Shown: in pieces, positions 41,582 to 49,768 of the stretch
Numbering within the stretch: the first letter of the stretch is position 1
Layout: each line of letters begins with the position of its first letter
DNA from: Anaerolineales bacterium
GTDB taxonomy: Bacteria > Chloroflexota > Anaerolineae > Anaerolineales > Villigracilaceae
DNA: 64,000 nucleotides
NCBI GenBank assembly: GCA_019187665.1
Contig: JABARH010000036.1
Coordinates: 1-64,000 of the forward strand
Direction of reading: 5' to 3'
Made by a program: the position numbers and the translations under genes
Notes under the pieces: model-generated
Database searches by the model: none
Told to the model about the DNA's origin: nothing
Seen by the model: only the letters and a program-made list of their open reading frames with translations

Positions 41582-42088
41582 TTATTCCCGGAACAACTTC
41601 TCGCCAGCGCGGATGGGAACCTTCAAATGGTTTTCAAACGGCGTCAGCGGGCAAGACCAGGCCTCGTTGTAGGCGCAATAGGGATTGTAGGCCAGGTTAA
41701 AATCCACGCGAAAGCGGGTGGGCGAAAGCGCTTCAGGTTCGAGATAGCGCCCGGCGGGGTAGGTCTCCTGCCCGGCCAGCGCATCCACAAATGAAAGAAA
41801 GAAACCATGATCGGCCTCGTAGATGGTCAACTGCGCTTCCTGCCCATCCACCGAAAATTTAAATCTCCCATGTCGAATATATTCGCGCAAGTCGCCGGTG
41901 GAAGTCTGCACCCGAATCGTCTCGCGTTCAGGGAACAGGTCCACATTCACCTCGAGGCGCAGCGCAGAATTTTCGTTGAAATAACGAAGCCCATCGAAGG
42001 TCCGTTTCTGGAGCGCCGACAGCGGGCTTTGCGGGTGGCTGGCAAAGAAATCATCTCTGTCGGCGCGAAATTGTTCGAGGTCGGTCAT
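41582..42088 (-). CDS. DUF1684 family protein
   Basis: A 168-residue soluble protein. The C-terminal half has AGRYLEPE, VDFNLAYNPYCAYNEAWSCPLTPFENHLKVPIRAGEK, the DUF1684 signature (DFNxAYNPxCAY...CPLxPxEN.L...I.AGEK). The two conserved Cys may bind metal. Function of the family is unknown. GGAGA precedes the chosen ATG. It is divergent from a response-regulator gene. Confidence 0.88.
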   Translation of the reverse strand: MTDLEQFRADRDDFFASHPQSPLSALQKRTFDGLRYFNENSALRLEVNVDLFPERETIRVQTSTGDLREYIRHGRFKFSVDGQEAQLTIYEADHGFFLSFVDALAGQETYPAGRYLEPEALSPTRFRVDFNLAYNPYCAYNEAWSCPLTPFENHLKVPIRAGEKLFRE

Positions 42089-42143
42089 ATCGTCTCCAAT
42101 GCCCATTAGACTCCGCCGCGCCGCCCATCCTTACGCGCGCCTC

Positions 42144-42172
42144 TTGCCATTTCTCCATTCTTATGCTATTTT
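42144..42172 (+). promoter_or_regulatory. promoter of the response regulator gene, leaderless
   Basis: TTGCCA, 17-nt spacer, TATTTT, then 9 nt to the ATG. Confidence 0.6.
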
Positions 42173-42181
42173 TGACGCAGT

Positions 42182-42568
42182 ATGGACAAACAAAAGACTG
42201 TTTTGATCGTGGAAGATGAACCCGATGCCGCCGAACTTTTCGCTGAAATGATGCGCGTCAACGGGTTCCGGGTGGTAAAAACCTTCTCCAGCACACCCGC
42301 CATCGAAATGCTCGCCAACGAACAACCCGACCTGGTATTGCTCGACCTGATGATGCCGGATATTTCGGGGCTGGAAGTGTTGCGATTCATGCGCCGCGAG
42401 CCGCACTACAAAGACCTCCCCGTCATTGTGGTTTCAGCCAAAAGCATGCCGGTGGATATCAAAGTCGGCATGGAGGCAGGGGCATCAGCCTATCTCACCA
42501 AGCCAGTCGGGTATCTCGATCTCAAACACGCGGTCGAGAGGCTGATCCCATCCGAGCCGCGCGCCTAA
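42182..42568 (+). CDS. single-domain response regulator
   Basis: A 128-residue receiver domain without output domain. VEDEPD (acidic pocket), Asp55 in LVLLDLMMPD (phosphorylation site), VVSAKS and LTKPVGYLDL (Lys) are complete. It is a CheY-like or relay regulator. No kinase is adjacent; the nearest is at 36377-38056. thpR follows 5 bp after its stop, so the two are probably co-transcribed. Confidence 0.93.
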   Translation: MDKQKTVLIVEDEPDAAELFAEMMRVNGFRVVKTFSSTPAIEMLANEQPDLVLLDLMMPDISGLEVLRFMRREPHYKDLPVIVVSAKSMPVDIKVGMEAGASAYLTKPVGYLDLKHAVERLIPSEPRA

Positions 42569-42573
42569 ACTGC

Positions 42574-43158
42574 ATGACCACCCTGCGCTCCTTTATCGCC
42601 GTTGAGATTCCCCCTGTCATCCAACAAGCGATCCAGCACGAGATCGAACCCCTGCGCGGCGCGCTCGGGCCCGGCCTGGTGCGTTGGGTCGCGTGCCAAA
42701 ATCTGCACGTGACGTTAAAATTCCTCGGCGACATTTCCTCTGAAACGTTGGGGATGCTCGCCAACATGCTGACCCTGGAGGCCGGACGAGTTCAGTCATT
42801 TCCCATCCGCGTAAGCGGCCTCGGTTCATTCCCGACCCCGAAGCGGGCGCGCGTACTCTGGGTTGGACTCCACGCCCCGGCCGAACTCTCCACCCTGCAG
42901 CGCGGAATCGAATCAGCGGCGGCCAAACTCGGCTATGCGGCGGAGGCGCGCCCCTTCTCGCCGCACCTGACAATCGGGCGCGTCCGCCAGCAGGCAACCG
43001 CCAGCGACCAGCAATCCATCTGGAAGACGTTCGAGCGGAGCCATATCGGCGATCTTGGCAATGCCGAAATATCCGCCGTCCATCTCTACAAAAGCGAACT
43101 GAGTCGCGGCGGCGCCGTGTACACAAAATTATTTTCCGCCCCTTTGAAGACGTCATAA
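42574..43158 (+). CDS. thpR: RNA 2',3'-cyclic phosphodiesterase (2H family)
   Basis: A 194-residue 2H phosphoesterase. The two catalytic HxTx motifs are His45 in HVTLKFLG and His131 in HLTIGRVR. The N-terminus RSFIAVEIPP is typical of ThpR/LigT. It opens 2',3'-cyclic RNA ends. No ribosome site is obvious, and it begins 5 bp after the response regulator, so translation may depend on the upstream gene. Confidence 0.93.
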   Translation: MTTLRSFIAVEIPPVIQQAIQHEIEPLRGALGPGLVRWVACQNLHVTLKFLGDISSETLGMLANMLTLEAGRVQSFPIRVSGLGSFPTPKRARVLWVGLHAPAELSTLQRGIESAAAKLGYAAEARPFSPHLTIGRVRQQATASDQQSIWKTFERSHIGDLGNAEISAVHLYKSELSRGGAVYTKLFSAPLKTS

Positions 43159-43227
43159 TTCTTTTTCATTGCAACCCGCGCGCCGGCAACCCGCTGCAAT
43201 GACAATCCTACATACATGAGGTGATCC

Positions 43228-43572
43228 CTGAACGCCCTGACTCTCGCACGCTCCATCGTGGAAGCCCTTGAAGATAAAAAAGGGGAGGATATCGTATTAA
43301 TGGACATCAAAGACATCGCCTCCTTCACCGATTATTTCGTGATCGGCAACGGCACCAGCGGCCGCATGTTGGACGCCCTGGCAAAAGCCGCGCAGGATGC
43401 GGCGCGCACCAAACACAGACGCAGCGGACGCGTCGAGGGCGGCTCGCATGCCGGGTGGCTCGTGGTGGATTTCGGCGATGTCGTCGTGCATCTCTTCTCC
43501 CCCGATCAGCGCGCGCATTACCGGCTGGAAGAGCTATGGCGGGACGGAAAAGTGCTGGTGAGGGTTCAGTAA
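43228..43572 (+). CDS. rsfS: ribosomal silencing factor RsfS (probable CTG start)
   Basis: A 114-residue RsfS, which binds uL14 and blocks subunit joining in starvation. ALTLARSIVEALEDKKGEDIVLMDI, DYFVIGNGTSGRMLDALA, VEGGSHAGWLVVDFGDVVVHLF and YRLEELWRDG span the whole family. The first conserved helix begins before the GTG at 43258. In frame, a TGA lies at 43222, and the only start-like codon after it that keeps the helix is CTG at 43228, directly behind GAGGTGAT. So a CTG start is proposed. The stop overlaps the next ATG (TAATG). Confidence 0.88.
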   Translation: MNALTLARSIVEALEDKKGEDIVLMDIKDIASFTDYFVIGNGTSGRMLDALAKAAQDAARTKHRRSGRVEGGSHAGWLVVDFGDVVVHLFSPDQRAHYRLEELWRDGKVLVRVQ

Positions 43573-44372
43573 TGGAGCATCCTCGAGGCACGCCCGGAAA
43601 ACGCATCCTCGAACATATCAAGAGCGCCATCCGACCGTTCTACCGAAGCATTCAGCAGGTGGCCGATTGGATCACGCCCGACAAACCGTCCACGCTCGCG
43701 ATCGGAGATTTCGACGGCTACCAGATCGCCTACCGCAAAGGCACCGCCGATGAACTGGTGGCGAAGCACAGTTTCGGCAACGATATTTTTTTCAGCGGCG
43801 TGCCGGAATATCGTCCGGCGGAGGATCACATCATCATCGAGGTGGGCGCGCACATCGGAACGTTCTCGATCCTGGCCGCCTCGAAGGTCAAACGCGGGCA
43901 TGTCTACGCCATCGAGGCGTCCGCAGATTCAGCCAACTATCTACGCGTCAACGCCGCGCTCAACCATTGCGATAATTTATCCGTGCATCAACTCGCCCTG
44001 GCAGACAGGGAGGGCGCGCTGGAGTTGTACCATGATACCGGCACCTGGGGGCATTCCACGGTCAAGGCGTATTCGCAGGCCAGCGAAACAGTGCGCGCTA
44101 CAACGCTGTCTGCATTCATCAAATCGAACCATATCGAACGTTGTGACTTCATCAAATTTAATTGCGAAGGCGCGGAATTTCCCATTTTGATGAGCGCCAC
44201 GGCAGAGGTCCTGCAAAATATTAAAATGATGCTGATCCTCTTTCACTGCGATCTATGGGCAAAGAACACGGAACTTGACCTGATCGCCCATCTTGAAGAG
44301 GCGGGGTTCAAGTGCGTTGTGCGCAATCAGATCGGCGGGAGGGGATGGATCGTGGCAGAGAACAGGTCCTGA
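43572..44372 (+). CDS. FkbM-family methyltransferase
   Basis: A 266-residue class I SAM methyltransferase. HIIIEVGAHIGTFSILAA is motif I, HVYAIEASADSANYLRVNAALN the acidic post-I loop, and VRATTLSAFIKSNHIERCDFIKFNCEGAEFPIL the FkbM hallmark (D.iK.d.EG.E). Members O-methylate sugars or natural products. The substrate here is unknown, and the partner genes of a glycan cluster are absent. Its start shares a base with the rsfS stop. Confidence 0.9.
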   Translation: MEHPRGTPGKRILEHIKSAIRPFYRSIQQVADWITPDKPSTLAIGDFDGYQIAYRKGTADELVAKHSFGNDIFFSGVPEYRPAEDHIIIEVGAHIGTFSILAASKVKRGHVYAIEASADSANYLRVNAALNHCDNLSVHQLALADREGALELYHDTGTWGHSTVKAYSQASETVRATTLSAFIKSNHIERCDFIKFNCEGAEFPILMSATAEVLQNIKMMLILFHCDLWAKNTELDLIAHLEEAGFKCVVRNQIGGRGWIVAENRS

Positions 44373-44387
44373 ATTTCAAGCCATCGG

Positions 44388-45329
44388 TCAGCCGGGGCTT
44401 TCCTGTTCCGCCTGGCGCATGGCTTGAAAGGAGGCGATCGCCACTTCGAGCATTTTCACGTCAGGCTCGCGGGTGGTGAGATTCTGTAATGCAAGGTTGG
44501 GCTTGATCATCCAACGCACGATGGGATGGCCGAGATGATTCGCCGTCCAGCGGATATATTCAACGGCCACCCCGGCCAGGATGGGGATGAATAAAACGCG
44601 GGTCGCGAGGCGCCAGAGGATCGGCAGCGGCCCGAGCGCAGTAAAGACCAAAATGGAAAGCAGAACGAGCGTGAGCATGAAGGCCGTTCCGCAACGCGCG
44701 TGCTGAAGCGGATACTTCGCCACCGATTCGGGAGTTAATTCTGCACCGGCCTCGAACGCGTTGATGGTTTTATGCTCCGCGCCGTGATAGCCGAAGAGCC
44801 GCCTGACATCCGGCATGAATCCGATGGCCCAAATGTATCCGACCAGCAGGGCCAGCCGCAGGATTCCTTCAAGCAGATTGCCGATCCAAAGTCCGGGCTC
44901 GGAGGCGAGAGATTGCAGCGAGGGCATCGGCTGGACGCCGCCTGCGCCCGAGGAGGCAAGCAGATGTTCCGCCCATCCACCGATCGCGGCCGGGAAGAGG
45001 AAGAAGAGTCCGATCCCGATGGCAAGAGACAGGCCAATGGTGAGATAGAGCGAAGCGCCCTCCAGTTTTTCTTCTTCGCCGGTCTGCGCGTTCGCCGAGA
45101 TGGTCAGCGCGCTCATTCCCAGCCCGAGCGCATCCCAGAGCAGGATCACGCCGCGCACAAAGGGAATCTTCGTGAGGCTGGAACGATAGACCCTGGCGAG
45201 TTGCTCGGTGTGGAAAACGATATCGCCACTCGGCGCGCGCATGGCAATGGAATACGCCTTCTGGCCGCGCATCAGCACGCCTTCGATCACGGCCTGCCCG
45301 CCGTAGGTGATAATTCGATCTTCGCTCAT
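44388..45329 (-). CDS. DUF1385 (YqhQ-like) membrane protein
   Basis: A 313-residue membrane protein with the DUF1385 opening GGQAVIEGVLMRGQKAYSIAMR, the middle FGYHGAEHKTINAFEAGAELTPE and QHARCGTAFML, and about five membrane helices. The family is common in Firmicutes, Chloroflexota and Thermus, with unknown function. The start is the ATG behind CAGGAAAAG; a longer frame runs into the MITE that ends 17 bp upstream. Confidence 0.92.
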   Translation of the reverse strand: MSEDRIITYGGQAVIEGVLMRGQKAYSIAMRAPSGDIVFHTEQLARVYRSSLTKIPFVRGVILLWDALGLGMSALTISANAQTGEEEKLEGASLYLTIGLSLAIGIGLFFLFPAAIGGWAEHLLASSGAGGVQPMPSLQSLASEPGLWIGNLLEGILRLALLVGYIWAIGFMPDVRRLFGYHGAEHKTINAFEAGAELTPESVAKYPLQHARCGTAFMLTLVLLSILVFTALGPLPILWRLATRVLFIPILAGVAVEYIRWTANHLGHPIVRWMIKPNLALQNLTTREPDVKMLEVAIASFQAMRQAEQESPG

Positions 45330-45346
45330 AATCTTTTCCTGCAATT

Positions 45347-45457
45347 CTCTACCGTACATGAGAAGACTTTTACCGCAAAGCACGCTAAGGCCGCCAAGTT
45401 AAAAAGGTTTTCTTTGCGCTCTTTGCGGGCGTAGCGGTGCAGATGTACGGTAAAGAG
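45347..45457. mobile_element. MITE family 2, copy 2
   Basis: The 111-bp inverted copy of the 31608-31719 element has ends CTCTACCGTACAT and ATGTACGGTAAAGAG and is flanked by a perfect 10-bp duplication TCCTGCAATT (45337-45346 and 45458-45467). It lies just upstream of the DUF1385 gene, where a promoter would be expected. Confidence 0.9.
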
Positions 45458-45774
45458 TCCTGCAATTCAATTCCTGGCAGGCCGCAAAATTCCTGCGCGC
45501 CTTCATGAAAACTGACTCGCGGCTGCCAGAAAATAAAGGACGCGAAGGCCGATCGTGTTGCAAGGTTGATCTTCTTTGCGGCCTTCGCGTCTGCTATGGT
45601 CTTTTCAAAGTCGCTTGACCAACCGGCGGGTTTGGAACGCGAATGCCACGAATAGGCGAATTTCGCGAATTTTCCTGGGTTTATTCGCGTCATTCGCTGA
45701 TTGGCGTAACTCGCGTTGAGGAATCTCCGACTTTGGTAAAGCCATATCGCGTCTGCGCGGTACACGCAGGCGAT
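45458..45774. other. 316-bp spacer without a gene
   Basis: It holds the right target duplication of MITE family 2, a stretch TTCTTTGCGGCCTTCGCG like the family 5 element, and the 153-bp repeat. No gene is seen. It separates the divergent DUF1385 gene from the 3' end of the M20 operon. Confidence 0.6.
45594..45746. repeat. 153-bp dispersed repeat, copy 2
   Basis: Same orientation as 40201-40353; three substitutions in 153 bp. It lies 28 bp from the M20 stop codon. Confidence 0.9.
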
Positions 45775-47148
45775 TTACACCTTCATGTTATAAATAAAAT
45801 GCACCAGCGCCTCGATGCCTTTATGCCAGGTCGGCAAATGCAGGCGCTCGTTTGGCGAGTGGATGTCATCATCCGGGAGGCCGAAGCCGGTCAGCACAGA
45901 CTCGACGCCTGCATACTGCTGGAGGTGAACCACCACCCCAATCGAACCGCCCTCGCGGCGGAAGAGAGTCTTTTTGCCCCAAACCGTTTCGAGCGCGCGC
46001 GACATGGCTTGTACGCCGCGGCTGTTCAAGTCGGTAATGGCCCAGCCGGAATGGGTTAATTCATCCAGTTCCCAGCGAACGGTCTTCGGCGCATTCTTCC
46101 TGAGGTAGGCTTTCATCTGTCGCACCACGTCTTCCGGAGTCTGGTCCGGGACAAGGCGGCAGGAGATCTTTGCCATGGCGTAGGCGGGCAGGACGGTCTT
46201 GCTGCCCTTGCCAGTCCAGCCGGAGAGCAGTCCGTTGACTTCGAGGGTCGGGCGCGCGCCGACACGCTCGGCAGGAATGAAGGCCGGCTCGCCCCAGAGC
46301 GCTTTTACACCGGTCTGCTTAAGCAACTCTCTGTCTTTGACAGGCAGGCTGGCAAACGCGGCGCGTTCCTGTTTCGTTAACTTTCGAACCTTGTCATAAA
46401 AACCGGGCAGGGTGATCCTGCCGTTCTTGTCGTGCATCCCGGCTACGAGTTCGGTCAACGCCTGTGCGGGGTTGTGGATCGTCCCGCCATACAGGCCTGA
46501 ATGCAGGTCTTTGGCCGGGCCATACACGCGCAGTTCCAGGTAGCACAGGCCGCGCAGGCCATACGTGATGGTCGGCAGATCGGCAGACATCATCCCCGCG
46601 TCCGGGTTCAGGCAGACATCCGCCTTTAGCAGGTCGCTATGTTTCTGGATGAACGGCCCCAAATTCTTCGAGCCGACCTCCTCCTCCCCTTCGATCAACC
46701 ACTTGACATTAACCGGCAACTTCCCTGCGCTCATTGCCGACTCGACCGCCTTCATCGAAGCCAGCACCTGACCTTTCATATCCGAGACGCCGCGTCCGAA
46801 GAAATATTCGCCGCGCAAAACGCCCTCGAACGGGTCGCTTTTCCAAAGATCGAGCGGGTCCACCGGCTGAACGTCGTAATGTCCATAGATCAGGACGGTG
46901 GGCGCTTTTTTTCCCGCGCCCAGCCACTCTCCGTATACTGCCGGATGGCCGCCGGTCGGCATTACCGCCACGCGGCTCATGCCAAGCGAGCGCAACTGCT
47001 CCGCCACCCATTCGGCCGTGCGAGCCACATCTGCCTTATGTTCGTCGGATGTGGAGACGGACGGCATCGAAACAAATGTCTTCAATTCATCCAGGAATCG
47101 TTCGCGATTCTGGCGGGCAAATTCGATTGCGGTTTGAATGTCGGTCAT
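45775..47148 (-). CDS. M20-family dipeptidase
   Basis: A 457-residue dizinc peptidase of the M20 dipeptidase branch. His90 in YGHYDVQP, Asp123 in GVSDMKG, and the EGEEEVGS box (metal and catalytic Glu) are intact, followed by a dimerisation domain (~190-300) with GLYGGTIHNPAQAL. It likely cleaves short peptides in the cytoplasm. The start overlaps the stop of the small gene upstream (ATGA), and that gene is coupled to an oligopeptide-type binding protein. The set may serve peptide use. Confidence 0.92.
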   Translation of the reverse strand: MTDIQTAIEFARQNRERFLDELKTFVSMPSVSTSDEHKADVARTAEWVAEQLRSLGMSRVAVMPTGGHPAVYGEWLGAGKKAPTVLIYGHYDVQPVDPLDLWKSDPFEGVLRGEYFFGRGVSDMKGQVLASMKAVESAMSAGKLPVNVKWLIEGEEEVGSKNLGPFIQKHSDLLKADVCLNPDAGMMSADLPTITYGLRGLCYLELRVYGPAKDLHSGLYGGTIHNPAQALTELVAGMHDKNGRITLPGFYDKVRKLTKQERAAFASLPVKDRELLKQTGVKALWGEPAFIPAERVGARPTLEVNGLLSGWTGKGSKTVLPAYAMAKISCRLVPDQTPEDVVRQMKAYLRKNAPKTVRWELDELTHSGWAITDLNSRGVQAMSRALETVWGKKTLFRREGGSIGVVVHLQQYAGVESVLTGFGLPDDDIHSPNERLHLPTWHKGIEALVHFIYNMKV

Positions 47149-47666
47149 GTTATTTCCTCGAAGGTTATTTTACCGTACAAAAACCAAAATTCTGTTTGCG
47201 GAAAACCATCTTGCACATTCATGTCCCAGACGAACGCGCCAGCGCGCCAGAGTTCCTTCAACCAGCCATCCATTGGGTCAGAGACTTCCCCCAACAGGGC
47301 GGGGATGGCGCGCTGGCGGACATGCTGGGCATACAAGCGCGTCACGCCGCGCGGATCGTCGCGATAGCCAGAGAGGAACCCGCGCCAACGTTCGCTTCTC
47401 GCGCGGACCTCGCGCTGGGCTTTGCCGTTCCAAGCCGATCGCCACGTTGAGCGGATACCGTCCAGGCGCGCGTCGAGCGCGTCGAGACCGGTCGCTTTCC
47501 AGCCGGTCAAACGCGCGCGGACGAGGAGCAGGCCGCCCGGCGTCAGTTGCGTCAGGTCTGGGGTGGGAGCGCGGCTGGGCCAGTATAATTCCGCCGAAAG
47601 CAGGTATGTCTCAAGATCTTCGATCCCGCTTTCGTAATAGGCCCGGTCATGCGCAGAAGCGCTCAT
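47145..47666 (-). CDS. protein of unknown function in the M20 operon
   Basis: A 173-residue soluble, Arg/Trp-rich protein. SASAHDRAYYESGIEDLETYLLSAELYWP opens a helical N-terminus, and FVWDMNVQDGFPQTEFWFLYGKI-like residues close it. No domain is recognised. It overlaps its neighbours by 4 bp on both sides (ATGA), so it is made with the binding protein and the peptidase. A start 17 codons earlier would lie inside the upstream gene. Confidence 0.7.
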   Translation of the reverse strand: MSASAHDRAYYESGIEDLETYLLSAELYWPSRAPTPDLTQLTPGGLLLVRARLTGWKATGLDALDARLDGIRSTWRSAWNGKAQREVRARSERWRGFLSGYRDDPRGVTRLYAQHVRQRAIPALLGEVSDPMDGWLKELWRAGAFVWDMNVQDGFPQTEFWFLYGKITFEEIT

Positions 47667-49345
47667 GGTTGCGGGGTGACCGTTTGTTCGAGGGCGCGGC
47701 GCGTGATGAGATACCATTGCGTGATGAACAGGAAGCGGTCGCTGGGGTCGAAGAGCGGAGGTAATTGTACGCCGCGCACGTTCGCGTCAACGGCGTAGGA
47801 ATAGACCGGCACATACAAGGGCAGCGACGGAATCTCGCGGCTGAAAACAACCTGGAAGTTGCGATAGAGGCGGGCGCGCAAACCAAAGTCGGCGGTAACG
47901 CGCGCCTGCTCAAGATATTCCGAGGCGGTGCGGTCATCCCATTGCGAGTAGTTTTGTCCGCCGGTCGCCTCGGCTTGATGCCAGAACGGGTAGGGATCCG
48001 GGTCGGGGGTGCGCGGGTAGGCCAGTTCCACCAGCGCGGCCTGATAGGCGCGCGGCGTTAAATAATTGTTGATCACCTGGTCGTACGGTGCAGGAATTAA
48101 TGTCACTTGTACGCCAATGCCCGCCCAGTTTTGCTGGATGGATTGCGCCATCTGCGCGTGGATGGGATCGTCGGGGTGCACCAGCGTTAACGACAGGCGC
48201 ATATTTTCCTTGACGCGCACATTGCTTCCGTCGGCCGCGAGGGCATATCCAAGTTGCTTGAGCATGGCAATGGCGGCATCGGGATCGTACTCCACGCGCG
48301 GGACGCCGTCGAAGTAGGCCCATGAACCGGGCAGGATGGGGCCATGCGCGGGAACGGCCTGTCCTTGTAGGAAGAGGTCAATCAACCGCTGGCGATTGAG
48401 TCCGAGCAGCAGCGCCTGCCGCACCTTAACATCCTGCAAGAACGCGACTTCGGGGTTCTTCAAGTTGAACAGCACAAATCCCATCTGCGGCATACGGCCG
48501 GTATATACAGAAAGGTCCCGATTCGCAAGCGCTTCAGGGAGCGTTTCAGTTGTAATCTGGCTGATACCCGCCACTTCGCCAGAGGCGTATGCTTCCAACG
48601 CGGCGGCGGAGGTGGGATAATATTTGAAGATCACCTGGTCAATGAAAGGGCGGGAACCGTAGTATCGGTCAAAACGCTTCAAGACCATGCCGTTGATCTG
48701 ACCGCCGCTCACCAGTAAATGATCGAATTGATAGGGGCCGCTTCCGACCGGTTTTACATTGAATTCCGCGTTCAACAGCTGGTCGAGCGCGATGCCGCCC
48801 AGCAGGTGTTTTGGCAGAACGCCAAAGGTCAGGTAATCGAGGAAGGGCGCGTAGGGTTCTTGAATCTTAAATTGCAGGTTTTTGTCGTTGAGGCGAATGA
48901 CCTCGACCCGCGACCACAATGCCTTCACATCCTGTGGGAAGAACGAAGCCGGGCTCTTGAGGAGTTCGACCGTGAAGATCACATCGTCGCTCGTGACCGG
49001 CTGCCCGTCGTGCCAGAGCGCATTGGGGCGCAGGGTAAAGTTATAGATGGTGCCGTCTTCAGTTGCGCCCCACGATTCGGCCAGGTCGGGTTCGGGAAGG
49101 CCGCGCGAATCGAAACGCATCAGGCCGCTATAAAGCAAGCGGTCCGCGTCTCGGTCGGGAGAATTGTTCCAATCGAGCAGGGGGTTGAGCCGCCCCATGG
49201 CGCCAATCAGGCCCTCGGTATAGACTCCGCCCTGCGCAGGCTGGGAATCGATCACCGTAACGATCTCCTTTTGACTGATCAAAAGGATTCCAACCAAAAC
49301 CAGGGTGACGGCCACCACCAGAATTTGCCAGCGCAAACGTTTCAT
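47663..49345 (-). CDS. extracellular solute-binding protein, family 5 (oligopeptide type)
   Basis: A 560-residue binding protein with an uncleaved-looking N-terminal helix (LVVAVTLVLVGILLISQ) and no lipobox cysteine. LYSGLMRFDSRGLPEPDLAESW, TFTLRPNALWHDGQPVTSDDVIF and LRQALLLGLNRQRLI-like segments match the DppA/OppA family. No permease or ATPase genes are adjacent, so it may serve a distant transporter. It heads a tight three-gene operon with an unknown protein and an M20 peptidase. Confidence 0.88.
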   Translation of the reverse strand: MKRLRWQILVVAVTLVLVGILLISQKEIVTVIDSQPAQGGVYTEGLIGAMGRLNPLLDWNNSPDRDADRLLYSGLMRFDSRGLPEPDLAESWGATEDGTIYNFTLRPNALWHDGQPVTSDDVIFTVELLKSPASFFPQDVKALWSRVEVIRLNDKNLQFKIQEPYAPFLDYLTFGVLPKHLLGGIALDQLLNAEFNVKPVGSGPYQFDHLLVSGGQINGMVLKRFDRYYGSRPFIDQVIFKYYPTSAAALEAYASGEVAGISQITTETLPEALANRDLSVYTGRMPQMGFVLFNLKNPEVAFLQDVKVRQALLLGLNRQRLIDLFLQGQAVPAHGPILPGSWAYFDGVPRVEYDPDAAIAMLKQLGYALAADGSNVRVKENMRLSLTLVHPDDPIHAQMAQSIQQNWAGIGVQVTLIPAPYDQVINNYLTPRAYQAALVELAYPRTPDPDPYPFWHQAEATGGQNYSQWDDRTASEYLEQARVTADFGLRARLYRNFQVVFSREIPSLPLYVPVYSYAVDANVRGVQLPPLFDPSDRFLFITQWYLITRRALEQTVTPQP

Positions 49346-49350
49346 GGTTT

Positions 49351-49407
49351 AAAAAGGCTGGGCCGCCCGTCCGACCGGGGTGTATCCGCGCGGACAGCGG
49401 GCGGCCC
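49351..49407 (-). terminator. terminator of secG
   Basis: GGGCCGCCCG (49360-49369) pairs with CGGGCGGCCC (49398-49407) across a structured loop, followed on the minus strand by CCTTTTT. It separates secG from the binding-protein operon. Confidence 0.75.
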
Positions 49408-49427
49408 TGACATGCGCCAACAGAATG

Positions 49428-49655
49428 TCAGGACAGAACAATGAGAAGCAGCACCAGCGTGAAGAACAACACGCTCAGCAAAATGGTCGCGCGAAACAGC
49501 GTCCGCTCGATGCCGCGCCGCGCGGTATACACGCTGCCGGTATCGGCGCCGGTCAGGCCGCCGCCGAGTCCTGCGCCCTTGCTTTGCAGAATCACGCTAA
49601 GAATGAGGGCGATTGCAGTTACAATCAGCCCCACTTGAAGAATGGTTACAGTCAT
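49428..49655 (-). CDS. secG: preprotein translocase subunit SecG
   Basis: A 75-residue membrane protein with two helices (ILQVGLIVTAIALILSVIL and ATILLSVLFFTLVLLLIVL) separated by the SecG motif QSKGAGLGGGLTGADT. It assists SecYE in export. GGAGG precedes the chosen ATG; a longer frame is an artefact. It is a single-gene unit between a promoter and a terminator. Confidence 0.92.
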   Translation of the reverse strand: MTVTILQVGLIVTAIALILSVILQSKGAGLGGGLTGADTGSVYTARRGIERTLFRATILLSVLFFTLVLLLIVLS

Positions 49656-49685
49656 AATTGAGCCTCCTGCCAATTTAGCGGGGGA

Positions 49686-49715
49686 ATTATACTTGCGGGT
49701 GAGACAAATCGTCAA
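49686..49715 (-). promoter_or_regulatory. secG promoter
   Basis: On the minus strand: TTGACG (49715-49710), 18-nt spacer, TATAAT (49691-49686), about 30 nt before the ATG. Confidence 0.75.
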
Positions 49716-49768
49716 ACCGCATTCTGAAAACTGCATGAGCAAACCTGATCGGACCGGCAAACAGAACC

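Noticed and set aside
47145-49345. Complete oligopeptide ABC transporter operon
   Set aside because: Only the binding protein is present. The neighbours are an unknown protein and a peptidase.
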